48,511 bases of DNA, from positions 1-48,511 of the forward strand of contig NZ_CAKRAS010000019.1 in NCBI RefSeq assembly GCF_934295145.1, in the 5' to 3' direction. Shown here one piece after another: positions 34,510 through 43,865 of the stretch (position 1 is the stretch's first letter; every line of letters begins with the position of its first letter). A program made the translations under genes and the position numbers. Under the pieces are notes generated by a model. The model ran no database searches. It was given only the letters and a program-made list of their open reading frames with translations, and had not been told where the DNA came from. Origin of the DNA: an uncultured Eubacterium sp. Lineage in GTDB: Bacteria > Bacillota > Clostridia > Lachnospirales > Lachnospiraceae.

Positions 34510-34583
34510 CCACAATCTTGTTCCTCTTTGTGTAAATTTATTATAAATTCATCTTATTTCGTAGTCAAATGTACATTTTGCAT

Positions 34584-34612
34584 CAAAAAGCCCCGGCGAC
34601 TGGTCCGGGGCT
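34584..34612 (-). terminator. sufB terminator
   Basis: AGCCCCGG.CCAGTCG..CCGGGGCT forms an 8-bp GC-rich stem on the minus strand followed by TTTTTG, 135 nt after the sufB stop. Confidence 0.88.
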
Positions 34613-34746
34613 CTAAAATCTCGTATATTTTTTAACAATATTTCACGAAAAATCCGTAGTATTCCACTTTTGTTATGCAAAAAACGGATTACTGTTTTAT
34701 TGTACAGATTTTAATACATTATTTCAAAAATTGCTGGAAACATATC

Positions 34747-35667
34747 TTATCTCAGGAATCCGTTGACAATCTGCTCCTCAGCTTCTTCTTCTGTCAACCC
34801 AAGCGTCATCAGCTTGATGATCTGCTCTCCGGCAATTTTTCCGATGGCTGCCTCATGGATCAGTGCTGCATCCAGATCATTGGCCTCCAGCTGCGGAATT
34901 GCAAGGATTCTTGCTTTATCCATGATAATGGCATCACACTCTGTATGACCGCTGCACGGTGCATTTCCGATGATTCTGGAATCAAATTTCTGGTAGGAAT
35001 TGTCCTTTGCTACGGAACGGGAAATAACATCCGCACTGGCGCCCTCTCCGTTCAGGCTGACAGAATATCCGCTGACTGCGCTCTGATCTCCATGCGTCAT
35101 CAGACGCTCACGAACGACTAATTTTGCACCTGCTGCCAGCTCTGCTTTTGTATCACGGTCGGTAGAGTCTACACCTTTGATCTGAACCATTTCCATCTCC
35201 ATGTAGCTTCCCTCTTCCATGTACACTTCCGTGCCCGGATTCAGGATACGTTTTCCTTTGCCATCGCCTGCTCCGTAATGCTTCTCCACATATTTCACTT
35301 TCGCATTTTTTTCAATAAAGAAACGGTGAATGCCGTCATGCTCTGCATCCTGATCGCCGCAGTTGTCAATGCCGCAGCCTGCCACGATGACTACGTCACT
35401 GCCCTCTCCGATATGGAAATCATTGTAAACCATTTCTTTCATACCGCTCTGGCTGAGTACAACCGGAATGTGTACGCTCTCGTTTACTGTGCCTGGTTTG
35501 ATGTAAATGTCGATACCGCTGACATCTGTTTTTGATACAATATCAATATTTGCTGTAGTATTTCTGGCTGCCATCTGACCGTTTGCACGGATGTTGTAAG
35601 CTCCTTCCGGAACGCCGTGCAGATCAGCGACTTCGGCCAGAAGTCTTTTCTGAATCTCATCCATCAT
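34747..35667 (-). CDS. sufB: SufB/SufD-family Fe-S scaffold (minimal SUF type)
   Basis: A 306-aa protein, shorter than the SufB (about 470 aa) of full SUF operons. The SufBD beta-helix core is seen in HEGDGI-like AEHDGIHRFFIEKNAKV (about 107-123) and ends SGHTECDAIIMDKARILAIPQLEANDLDAALIHEAAIGKI, with the family's Cys/His (GHTECD) and acidic residues. With SufC it forms an ATP-driven Fe-S assembly scaffold. No sufD, sufS or sufU is present, so it matches the two-gene SUF-like minimal system. A 176-nt spacer with three palindromes separates it from sufC. Confidence 0.9.
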   Translation of the reverse strand: MMDEIQKRLLAEVADLHGVPEGAYNIRANGQMAARNTTANIDIVSKTDVSGIDIYIKPGTVNESVHIPVVLSQSGMKEMVYNDFHIGEGSDVVIVAGCGIDNCGDQDAEHDGIHRFFIEKNAKVKYVEKHYGAGDGKGKRILNPGTEVYMEEGSYMEMEMVQIKGVDSTDRDTKAELAAGAKLVVRERLMTHGDQSAVSGYSVSLNGEGASADVISRSVAKDNSYQKFDSRIIGNAPCSGHTECDAIIMDKARILAIPQLEANDLDAALIHEAAIGKIAGEQIIKLMTLGLTEEEAEEQIVNGFLR

Positions 35668-35716
35668 CTATCTATTCCTCACTCTTTCCTGCATATTATA
35701 TACTAACTAAATTTCA

Positions 35717-35821
35717 ACGAATGCCATTCGTTTTTCATCCATAATCTTAATTTTTTAACTAATACCATTCGTCTTTTTTCTATATAAAACAATACAACAC
35801 TTTTTAACTAATAATGTTAGC
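35717..35821. promoter_or_regulatory. Three 7-1-7 palindrome-like boxes between sufC and sufB
   Basis: The box ACGAATG-C-CATTCGT (35717-35731) is a perfect 7-1-7 palindrome. Related copies are ACTAATA-C-CATTCGT (35758-35772) and ACTAATA-A-TGTTAGC (35807-35821). Centres are 41 and 49 nt apart. The 7-1-7 form recalls Fur-family operators. A TATAAT-like site lies at about 35694-35699. Confidence 0.55.
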
Positions 35822-35843
35822 CGTTTATCTTCATTATAGATTT

Positions 35844-36575
35844 CTACTTGTTAAACTTGTCACACATATTGACAGCAGAAGATGTACCAAGTAACTGTGG
35901 TAAAATTTCTTCCTTCGGTCCGTGTTTTAAAATCTGTCCGGCAGAGATCACAACGATTTCATCTGCAATATCAAGAATACGCTCCTGATGGGAAATGATC
36001 AGGATGGAACCGTCTTTTGTCTTCTCCTGCATACGCTCAAATACCTGGATCAGATTCTGGAAACTCCAGAGATCGATACCTGCCTCCGGCTCATCAAATA
36101 CAGAAAGCTGTGTGCCTCTTGCCAGCACCGTAGCAATCTCGATACGTTTTAACTCACCACCGGAAAGGCTTGCATTTACCTCACGATTGATGTAATCCTT
36201 TGCGCAGAGTCCTACTTCGGACAGATACTGACAGGCATCTGCTGCACTCATTCTGCGTCCTGCTGCCATACGGATCAGATCCAGCACCTGGATTCCTTTG
36301 AATCGTACCGGCTGCTGAAAAGCAAAACTGATACCCATTTTTGCACGCTCTGTAATACTTTTTTCTGTAATGTCCTCTCCGTTAAAAAAAATCTGACCGG
36401 AAGTTGGTTTCTCAATACCAACGATCAGTTTGGCCAGGGTGGACTTACCGCCACCGTTCGGTCCTGTAATGACCACAAACTTATTGTCATCAATTTTCAG
36501 ATTAATTCCTCTGATAATCTCTTTTTGTGCTTTCTCGTCTGATACTTCAAAAGACACATTTTTCAATTCCAGCAT
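35844..36575 (-). CDS. sufC: SufC ATPase
   Basis: A 243-aa ABC-type ATPase that powers the SufB scaffold in the cytosol. Walker A GPNGGGKST (about 39-47), signature LSGGELKR (about 142-149), Walker B FDEPEAGID (about 166-174) and the switch HQE (about 199-201) are intact. Length is normal. It is transcribed before sufB. Confidence 0.95.
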   Translation of the reverse strand: MLELKNVSFEVSDEKAQKEIIRGINLKIDDNKFVVITGPNGGGKSTLAKLIVGIEKPTSGQIFFNGEDITEKSITERAKMGISFAFQQPVRFKGIQVLDLIRMAAGRRMSAADACQYLSEVGLCAKDYINREVNASLSGGELKRIEIATVLARGTQLSVFDEPEAGIDLWSFQNLIQVFERMQEKTKDGSILIISHQERILDIADEIVVISAGQILKHGPKEEILPQLLGTSSAVNMCDKFNK

Positions 36576-36691
36576 TTTGTTTCTCTCTTTCTGTTTTTTT
36601 AATCATTCAATTCCGTCTTTTTCAGAATTTTTTATTCCGATATTGGATTTTGGTTTTTATATCCTAGCATTTCTCTTGGTTTTTCCATAAA

Positions 36692-36731
36692 CGCAAAGAG
36701 CAGCGAAAAGACTTTTGTCCTTTCACTGCTC
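36692..36731 (-). terminator. pspC terminator
   Basis: GAGCAG.GAAA.GAC (36717-36731 complement) and GTCTTTTCGCTGCTC pair around an AAA loop, followed by TTTGCGTTT on the minus strand. T-runs on both sides mean it may act in both directions. Confidence 0.7.
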
Positions 36732-36763
36732 ATATTTTTTAATTCCAACTCTGATCATTCTTT

Positions 36764-36955
36764 TTAGTCTAATGGTCTGCGCGGCATAATGATTGCTGCC
36801 AGAATATAGATCAGAAGTCCGCTTCCTGCTGCCAGCGCAAGTACGACCCAGATCAGTCTGACAATGGTCGGATCAATGCCAAGAAATTCTCCAAGACCGC
36901 CGCACACGCCACACAATACTTTGTTATCCTCTGATTTGTATAATTTTTTATTCAT
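36764..36955 (-). CDS. PspC domain protein
   Basis: A 63-aa small membrane protein. The N-terminal KLYKSEDNKVLCGVCGGLGEFLGIDPT pattern is the PspC hallmark, followed by one long hydrophobic segment (IVRLIWVVLALAAGSGLLIYILAAIIMP). PspC proteins act in envelope stress. GAGGGAT precedes the start. It is a single gene with its own terminator. Confidence 0.92.
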   Translation of the reverse strand: MNKKLYKSEDNKVLCGVCGGLGEFLGIDPTIVRLIWVVLALAAGSGLLIYILAAIIMPRRPLD

Positions 36956-37111
36956 TCTTTATCCCTCTTTCGATTTACATGCACACAGGCAAACCTGTAT
37001 GGTTGTTGAAAATCTCCTTGATCGCGAACAGATATATTTTACTATAGAAGTATTTTTTTCGCAAGAAAAATACTGTTTTTTAATTTAAATTTACTGTTCT
37101 TCCATACCTCT

Positions 37112-37714
37112 CTATTGCAACTCTCCGATTTCAAAGAATTCCGGCCTGTGAAAATCCGGTTTCGTCACATCTACCGGTGCATAACTTGCATAATGAATCT
37201 GTTCGGCATTGCCACCTTCACATACTTTGTAAAAATTACAGGAAATCTTTGTACCGGATATCTGTGGAATCGGACCACCAATTTCTTCTAAAAATTCTAA
37301 TGGCAAAAAGAAACTGATTTTCCAGCAATTTTCTTCGATGACCGCCTGCGGCTGACAAATTCTAATCTGTTCTTCCGTGAAAAATGTCCGGTCCGCACGC
37401 TCTGTCCCATACTGCATCAGTGCTGCTCCGTTTGCATTCATTTCCACATTTACATATAACGGCGTATCGTCGGCCCAAAAGGATAAAAATGCCTCCATTC
37501 CGCTGTCCAGACTCACCGGATCGTTCATTTTGGTATAAGTCCGCAGCGGGTCTTTTTCTTCACAGGTCATTTCTACCAGGAAACCATGATCTTTCCAACA
37601 GGCAATTTTTCCATACGTTGTTGGAATTGCTTTTGTCCCCCATAAAAGATGTGTGATTTCAAAGGTTTCACACTGTGCAAATTGCTCTTTTTTGTCTATG
37701 ATTTTTATATTCAT
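37112..37714 (-). CDS. Carbohydrate-binding family 9-like protein
   Basis: A 200-aa protein resembling CBM9-like beta-sandwich domains (LLWGTKAIPTTYGKIACWKDHGFLVEMTCEE in the N-terminal third; FYKVCEG...HYASYAPVDVTKPDFHRPEFFEIG at the end). No signal peptide is visible, so it is predicted to be cytosolic, which is odd for a glycan-binding module. It starts 3 nt after the AAA/nuclease gene. Confidence 0.75.
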   Translation of the reverse strand: MNIKIIDKKEQFAQCETFEITHLLWGTKAIPTTYGKIACWKDHGFLVEMTCEEKDPLRTYTKMNDPVSLDSGMEAFLSFWADDTPLYVNVEMNANGAALMQYGTERADRTFFTEEQIRICQPQAVIEENCWKISFFLPLEFLEEIGGPIPQISGTKISCNFYKVCEGGNAEQIHYASYAPVDVTKPDFHRPEFFEIGELQ

Positions 37715-37717
37715 TCT

Positions 37718-39409
37718 TTATTGTCCCCCGATCAATACTTTTTTCCCCTCAAATGCAAGTCCATAATGATGAATCTGCTCCGGTTTTATATGAAACTCCG
37801 ACAACTCCGCATCATACTGTTTTTCCTGAATCTGTATTAATGCCGCCTGCACTGTTTCCTGCAAAGATTCCTCTTCTTCCGGATCATGCACTTTAAATTC
37901 CAGCACATACGCCTGTTCTGCGAAATCTCGCGGAATCAGCATCACATCATATCTGCCATATCCACTTTCCCGGTTAGATTTCAACACATACCGGTCCCGA
38001 AGTTCTGCCAGCAATCCAAGTACAAATCCATGATAAAATCGTTCCGGCTGTGTCTTTCCCGATGGATGCCGCCCTGTATCAAAACTGCTGAATGTAATCA
38101 ATGCCACATCATTCATATATACATTCATCTCTTTCAGATTTCCTTGCAGCAATGCCTGAACGAACGCATTATAATTACAATCTGAAGCAGAAAACCAGCC
38201 TTTAAACATTCCGGTAAACATTCCCAGTGTTTCCAGATTTGTAATTTTCAGATGATACCACGGTTCCAGCAAAATGCCACGTTGTTCCACTTCCAGCACT
38301 TTCAGATATCCACTGGCAAGCAGCAGACTCCAAATTGCATTTTTATCCTGCTGTAACTGTTCAAAAACGATCTGCTCATCAAAGGTAACCAAAATCTCTT
38401 TTTCCTGCAAAAGAGTTTCCATTTTTTCTTTAATATCCGTTGCCGATTGTTGGATCAAACTGTTGATCAGCGTGTTGGAACTGGTCGCCGCCCAATATGC
38501 CCCGATCTTTTTTTTATCCAGATAATTTGTGATTGACCATGGATTATAAATATCCGTATGACTGCCAAATGTAAAGCCATCATACCACTGTTTCACCAGC
38601 TCTTTTTTATCTGCCAGGCCAAACTCTTCCAATGCCTGAAATACTTCCTGTTCCGTGAAACCAAAATAAGTGGCATATTCCTCTGACGTCGTCGTAATCA
38701 CATTCAAATTATTCAGATCAGAAAAAATAGACTGCTTCGATACCCGTGTGATTCCTGTCAAAACTGCACGTTCCAGATATGGGTTTGATTTAAATGTCGC
38801 ATTGAAAAGACTTCTCAAAAAAGAAGTAAACGCATCCCAATATCCGTGTACATAAGCCTCCTGCATGGGTGTATCATATTCATCTAACAGCACGATCACT
38901 TTTTTCCCGTAATAGCGATACAGATACTGGCACAGTAAATTGATAGAAAATGAACTTTCCGCATCTTCCATATACATCGATACGTTTCGATACATAGCTT
39001 TCTCATTTTCACTGAGCAGATCCCCATCCAGAAGATAGCGGTGTTCCTCATATAAGCGTGCGATCTGCATATTGATCTGTTTTTTTACCTCTGATAACTG
39101 ATCTGCTTTCACTGCCGCAAAACTTAAGAAAAGTACCGGATACGTGCCCTGCAAGGCCTGCCATTTTTCTTCGTTCCAGATAGACAGACCTTCAAACAAA
39201 TCTCCTCTGTCAGCGTACTGATTTGAAAAAAAACATTTCAGCATATCCATATTCAGAGTTTTTCCAAAACGACGCGGACGTGTGATCAACGTAATATCAT
39301 CCTGGGATTCCCACCATGCCCGGATCAGATCTGTCTTATCTATATAAAAACTGTTCTGTTCTCTCAGACTCGCAAAATCCTGTTTTCCTATACTGACTGT
39401 TTTTGTCAT
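37718..39409 (-). CDS. AAA-ATPase-like / PD-(D/E)XK nuclease (DUF1703) protein
   Basis: About 563 aa. An N-terminal AAA-like domain (FYIDKTDLIRAWWESQDDITLITRPRRFGKTLNMDML; GKT is the Walker A end) includes Walker B-like VIVLLDEYDTPMQEA. A C-terminal PD-(D/E)XK nuclease segment shows GYGRYDVMLIPRDF and AYVLEFKV. These large paralogous proteins abound in Bacteroidetes and Clostridia; function is unproven, perhaps DNA-related defence. The start at 39409 is chosen for fit to the family start MTKTVSIGKQDF. Its promoter is at 39444-39472. Confidence 0.85.
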   Translation of the reverse strand: MTKTVSIGKQDFASLREQNSFYIDKTDLIRAWWESQDDITLITRPRRFGKTLNMDMLKCFFSNQYADRGDLFEGLSIWNEEKWQALQGTYPVLFLSFAAVKADQLSEVKKQINMQIARLYEEHRYLLDGDLLSENEKAMYRNVSMYMEDAESSFSINLLCQYLYRYYGKKVIVLLDEYDTPMQEAYVHGYWDAFTSFLRSLFNATFKSNPYLERAVLTGITRVSKQSIFSDLNNLNVITTTSEEYATYFGFTEQEVFQALEEFGLADKKELVKQWYDGFTFGSHTDIYNPWSITNYLDKKKIGAYWAATSSNTLINSLIQQSATDIKEKMETLLQEKEILVTFDEQIVFEQLQQDKNAIWSLLLASGYLKVLEVEQRGILLEPWYHLKITNLETLGMFTGMFKGWFSASDCNYNAFVQALLQGNLKEMNVYMNDVALITFSSFDTGRHPSGKTQPERFYHGFVLGLLAELRDRYVLKSNRESGYGRYDVMLIPRDFAEQAYVLEFKVHDPEEEESLQETVQAALIQIQEKQYDAELSEFHIKPEQIHHYGLAFEGKKVLIGGQ

Positions 39410-39443
39410 CTCAGTGCTGCACCTGCCTTTCTGTATTATTATC

Positions 39444-39472
39444 AGTATAACATTGCTGTTCCATAAACTCAA
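39444..39472 (-). promoter_or_regulatory. Promoter of the AAA/nuclease gene
   Basis: TTGAGT (39467-39472), a 17-bp spacer and TATACT (39444-39449) lie 35 nt upstream of the chosen start codon, which supports the downstream start. Confidence 0.6.
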
Positions 39473-39573
39473 CGATACCTTTTCTTTTTCATTTATTATG
39501 TTCCAGATGTATTTTCTACATTTTGCACATATACAATAATATTCTAAAACTTTTAGGAAAGGAATCTGCTATC

Positions 39574-41382
39574 ATGAATAATGAAAAATTAGAAAATCTC
39601 CTGAATCTGGCACTGAATGCCACACTGGAAGAACGGGAAAAATCCCTGGAACTGAATATTGGATATGATACTGCTTCCCGCAGCTGGGAAGTGATTGTGA
39701 AAGCCTCCGGCGGCTTTGATACGCTTCTGGAGCTTTTTCCACAGATTACTGTCAAACCGTTATTAAATGGATACGGAATTCTGACAGTACCTGCCGCTCT
39801 CCTGGATGCCTTATCAGAACGCCCGGAAATCGAATATATGGAAAAACCAAAACGACTCTTTTTTGCTGTCAATAACGGGCGATCGGCTTCCTGTATCACG
39901 CCACTTCAGACAACACCTGCTCCAGAACGAAACAATCTCTTCGGCTCCGGCATCCTCATTGCCATCATCGACTCTGGAATTGACTACACCCACCCGGATT
40001 TCTGCAACGCAGACGGCACCACTCGTATCATCGAACTCTGGGATCAGAGCCTTGACCGCATTTTTACGCAATCTGAAATCAACGAAGCCCTGCAGGCTCC
40101 TTCTTCTCAGGAACGTTACCAACTTGTCCCAAGCCGTGATCTGTCCGGCCACGGCACACACGTTGCCGGAATTGCTGCCGGAAACGGACGTGCATCAAAC
40201 GGTCAATACCGCGGTGTTGCTCCGCAAAGTTCCCTTTTGATCGTAAAACTTGGCATTTCCGATCCGGATGGCTTTCCCCGCACGACGGAACTGATGCGTG
40301 CGGTAGATTATGTGCTGCAAAAAGCGTTTTTATGGCAGATGCCCGTGGCCATTAACTTAAGTTTTGGCAATAATTACGGTTCCCATGATGGTGCAAGTCT
40401 GCTGGAAACTTACCTTGACAATGTATCTACCTACTGGAAATCCTGCATTGTCACCGGCACCGGAAACGAAGGTGCTTCCCGGATTCACACTTCCGGATCA
40501 TTTCTCACAAATACTTCCGGATTGTCTGACTCAGATACTTTCAAAAAGTCTGCATCGAATATTTCCAGAGCACCATCCGCAGTTACTTCGGGGCAGTTTT
40601 CTCCCGTTTCCATTCCGTTTTCAGTCAGTGATTATGAATCCGGTCTGAATCTACAGCTCTGGAAGTCATATTCGGATGAATTTGAAGTAACCCTGCGTCA
40701 CCCAAGTGGCACCGTCATTGGACCCTTTCAGGAGCGGCTTGGTACCTATCGCTTTACCGCCGGAATGACAGAACTTCTGGTCTATTATGGAAAACCAAGC
40801 CCCTACAGCACCAGCCAGGAAATCTATCTGGATTTTATCCCCCGTGGAAGTTATATCGATGCAGGTCTGTGGGAACTGACACTTACCCCACGCCGTATTA
40901 CCGCCGGGTCTTATGACCTCTGGCTTCCGGGACAGTCCGTAATCGGCAGCGGCACCGGATTCTTATATCCGACAGATGACACTACGCTCACGATTCCTTC
41001 TACCGCTGCCAAAGTTATTTCGGTAGGTGCCTACAATGCTGCTTTCAATAGTTATGCCTCCTTTTCCGGTCGTGGATTTACCCGGATGGAGCACCGGATC
41101 AAACCGGATTTGGCCGCTCCCGGTGTCAATATCATCTCTGCGGCTCCCGGCGGTGGCTATACCTCAAAAAGCGGCACTTCCATGGCTGCTCCTTTTGTCA
41201 CCGGAAGCTGTGCCCTGCTGATGGAATGGGGGATTGTGCAAGGCAATGATCCCTACCTGTACAGTGAAAAAGTAAAAGCTTATCTGATTCGGGGCACAAA
41301 AAAACTGCCTGCCTTCACAGAATACCCCAATCCCTATATCGGGTGGGGCACTTTGTGTACGGCAGACAGCCTTCCAATTTAA
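39574..41382 (+). CDS. S8 family serine peptidase (subtilase)
   Basis: A 602-aa subtilisin-like protease. The triad is D133 (IIDSGIDYTHPDF), H193 (GHGTHVAGIAAG) and S536 (SGTSMAAPF). Residues 1-110 resemble a pro-domain (LSERPEIEYMEKPKRLFF at its end). No signal peptide is seen, and a long insert (about 330-480) forms a jelly-roll-like region. The layout is like Csp-type subtilases of Clostridia. The start at 39574 follows AGGAAAGGA. It is the only clear plus-strand gene, converging on glgP with 17 nt between stops. Confidence 0.9.
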   Translation: MNNEKLENLLNLALNATLEEREKSLELNIGYDTASRSWEVIVKASGGFDTLLELFPQITVKPLLNGYGILTVPAALLDALSERPEIEYMEKPKRLFFAVNNGRSASCITPLQTTPAPERNNLFGSGILIAIIDSGIDYTHPDFCNADGTTRIIELWDQSLDRIFTQSEINEALQAPSSQERYQLVPSRDLSGHGTHVAGIAAGNGRASNGQYRGVAPQSSLLIVKLGISDPDGFPRTTELMRAVDYVLQKAFLWQMPVAINLSFGNNYGSHDGASLLETYLDNVSTYWKSCIVTGTGNEGASRIHTSGSFLTNTSGLSDSDTFKKSASNISRAPSAVTSGQFSPVSIPFSVSDYESGLNLQLWKSYSDEFEVTLRHPSGTVIGPFQERLGTYRFTAGMTELLVYYGKPSPYSTSQEIYLDFIPRGSYIDAGLWELTLTPRRITAGSYDLWLPGQSVIGSGTGFLYPTDDTTLTIPSTAAKVISVGAYNAAFNSYASFSGRGFTRMEHRIKPDLAAPGVNIISAAPGGGYTSKSGTSMAAPFVTGSCALLMEWGIVQGNDPYLYSEKVKAYLIRGTKKLPAFTEYPNPYIGWGTLCTADSLPI

Positions 41383-41399
41383 GATGCACAGTGATTCTA

Positions 41400-43865
41400 C
41401 TACTCTGTTACAGTTACTTTTACTTTGTCAAGATGCCAGATATCATCTACGTACTCCTGAATGGTTCTGTCAGAAGAGAATTTTCCAACATGAGCCACAT
41501 TCAGCATAACGAGTTTTGCCCAGCCTTTCTCGTCTCTGTAAGCTTTTTCTACGCGCTCCTGAGCCTCTGCATAAGAACGGAAGTCTTTCAGGCAGAAGTA
41601 AGTATCAGCGAACTGTGTGCACTGTGTATTCAGCAGTGAGTTGTACAGATCACGGAACAGCTCGGTATCGTTTCCGGAATAGAATCCGTTGATGAGCTGC
41701 ATCAGTACCTGACGGATCTCCTGATCCTGGTTAAAGATATCCATCGGGTTGTAATCACGGTTCTGCTCATGTGCGATAACCTCATCAGAACTCATACCAA
41801 AGATAAACATATTCTCTTTGCCGACTTCCTCAGCCATCTCTACGTTTGCACCGTCCATTGTTCCGATGGTTGCAGCACCGTTTAACATAAATTTCATGTT
41901 ACCTGTTCCGGATGCCTCTTTACTTGCAGTAGAAATCTGCTCGCTGACATCTGCTGCTGCAAAGATCCACTCAGCGTTGGATACTTTGTAATCCTCGATA
42001 AATACAACTTTCAGTTTGTTGTTAATACTTGCATCGTTGTTGATCACATCAGCTACGGAGTTGATCAGCTTAATCGTCAGTTTTGCATTTTTGTAACCTG
42101 CAGCTGCTTTTGCACCAAAAATGAATGTTCTTGGGTAGAACTCCATCTCCGGATGCTCTTTGATCTTGTTGTACAGATACATAACATGCAAAATGTTCAT
42201 CAGCTGACGTTTGTACTCATGCAGACGTTTTACCTGTACATCAAAGATAGAGCGCGGATCTACTTCGATACCATTGTGCTCCTGGATGTATTTTGCCAGA
42301 CGCAGTTTGTTCTGGTATTTAATCTGCATGAATTCCTGCTGTGCTTTCGGATCATCTACATAGACAGCAAGTTTTTCCATATGGCTTAAGTCTGTGACCC
42401 AGTCGTTTCCAATCTTGTTGGATACCCACTCAGCCAGCAGTGGATTTCCGTGATACAGGAAACGACGCTGTGTGATACCATTTGTCTTGTTATTGAATTT
42501 CTGCGGGAATAACTCGTAGAAATCTTTTAATTCCTGTTTTTTCAGGATTTCTGTATGCAGTCTCGCTACACCGTTTACAGAGTAACCTGCAACAATGGCA
42601 AGGTGTGCCATTTTGACCTGACCATCATGAATGATCGCCATTTTGTCTTTTTTATACTGATTTCCAGGATACTCCTCCTCAATCTCCAGAAGGAATCTGC
42701 GGTTGATCTCCTCAACGATCTGGTAAATACGCGGAAGCAGACGGGAGAAGATCTCGATTGGCCATTTCTCCAGAGCTTCTGCCATGATGGTATGGTTTGT
42801 GTATGCACATGTTTTTGTTGTGATCGCCCATGCCTCATCCCATGTCAGTCCTTCGTCATCGAGAAGGATTCTCATCAGCTCTGCAACAGCTACGGTCGGG
42901 TGGGTATCATTCATCTGGATGGTTACTTTCTCAGAAAGTTTGTGGATATCCGGATGATATTTTTTATAACGGGCTACGGCACGCTGTACACTTGCAGATA
43001 CGAAGAAATACTGCTGTTTCAGACGCAGCTCTTTACCCTGGATATGGTTGTCGTTTGGATACAGAACCTCTACTAAGTTTCTTGCAAGATTTTCCTGCTC
43101 AACGGCTTTTCTGTAATCACCTTTATCGAAGGAATCCAGCTCGAAACACTCCATCGGCTCAGCATCCCAGATCATCAGAGTGTTTACCATGTTGTTGTTG
43201 TAACCAACGATCGGCATATCATATGGAACAGCCAGTACCGACTGATAATTTTTCTGAACGAATTTTGTATGTCCGTTCTCAGCTGGCTCTGCCTGTACAT
43301 AACCGCCAAATTTGACTTCAAAAGAATGCTCCGGTCTGCGCAGTTCAAACGGATAGCCGTTTTTCAGCCAGTTATCCGGTACCTCTACCTGATAACCGTC
43401 CTTGATCTTCTGTTTGAACATACCATAACGGTAACGAATGCCGCAGCCGTATGCCGGATAACCCAGAGTAGCCAGTGACTCCATGAAACATGCAGCCAGA
43501 CGACCCAGCCCACCATTTCCAAGTGCCGGATCCGGCTCCTGATCCTCAATGGCATTCAGGTCAAATCCCATCTCATCCAATGCTTCTTTTACTTCCTTAT
43601 ATGCAGTCAGGTTGATCAGGTTGTTACCAAGGGCACGACCCATCAGGAACTCCATGGACATGTAATATACCATTTTCGGATCTTCCTTATCAAACGTCTG
43701 CTGGGTAGCAAGCCAGTTGTCAATGATAACATCTTTTACCGCATAGGATACCGCCTGGAAGACTTCCTGTTCGGAAGCCTCCTCCATGGTTTTACGGTAA
43801 AGTGTTTTCACATTGTCTTTTACGCATTTAATGAATTCTTTTTTGTCAAATAAAATATTCTTCAT
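41400..43865 (-). CDS. glgP: Glycogen/starch phosphorylase
   Basis: An 821-aa PLP enzyme releasing glucose-1-phosphate from alpha-1,4-glucans. The PLP-lysine region EASGTGNMKFMLNGA (about 660-675), the active-site NGGLGRLAACF (about 117-127) and the full family length are intact. Glucose-1-phosphate is also the RmlA substrate, so it could supply capsule synthesis. Its start overlaps the ileS stop by 1 nt (TAATG), so it is co-transcribed and translationally coupled to ileS. Confidence 0.97.
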   Translation of the reverse strand: MKNILFDKKEFIKCVKDNVKTLYRKTMEEASEQEVFQAVSYAVKDVIIDNWLATQQTFDKEDPKMVYYMSMEFLMGRALGNNLINLTAYKEVKEALDEMGFDLNAIEDQEPDPALGNGGLGRLAACFMESLATLGYPAYGCGIRYRYGMFKQKIKDGYQVEVPDNWLKNGYPFELRRPEHSFEVKFGGYVQAEPAENGHTKFVQKNYQSVLAVPYDMPIVGYNNNMVNTLMIWDAEPMECFELDSFDKGDYRKAVEQENLARNLVEVLYPNDNHIQGKELRLKQQYFFVSASVQRAVARYKKYHPDIHKLSEKVTIQMNDTHPTVAVAELMRILLDDEGLTWDEAWAITTKTCAYTNHTIMAEALEKWPIEIFSRLLPRIYQIVEEINRRFLLEIEEEYPGNQYKKDKMAIIHDGQVKMAHLAIVAGYSVNGVARLHTEILKKQELKDFYELFPQKFNNKTNGITQRRFLYHGNPLLAEWVSNKIGNDWVTDLSHMEKLAVYVDDPKAQQEFMQIKYQNKLRLAKYIQEHNGIEVDPRSIFDVQVKRLHEYKRQLMNILHVMYLYNKIKEHPEMEFYPRTFIFGAKAAAGYKNAKLTIKLINSVADVINNDASINNKLKVVFIEDYKVSNAEWIFAAADVSEQISTASKEASGTGNMKFMLNGAATIGTMDGANVEMAEEVGKENMFIFGMSSDEVIAHEQNRDYNPMDIFNQDQEIRQVLMQLINGFYSGNDTELFRDLYNSLLNTQCTQFADTYFCLKDFRSYAEAQERVEKAYRDEKGWAKLVMLNVAHVGKFSSDRTIQEYVDDIWHLDKVKVTVTE

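Larger units (their letters stand above)
34262..34746. other. 485-nt intergenic region
   Basis: It contains, from high to low coordinate, the sufB terminator (34584-34612), the promoter/operator candidate at 34466-34509, a second isolated TATAAT (34383-34388), and a leader with a hairpin built on CATTTGGC/GCCAAAATG (about 34434-34466). No ORF is convincing. Confidence 0.6.
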
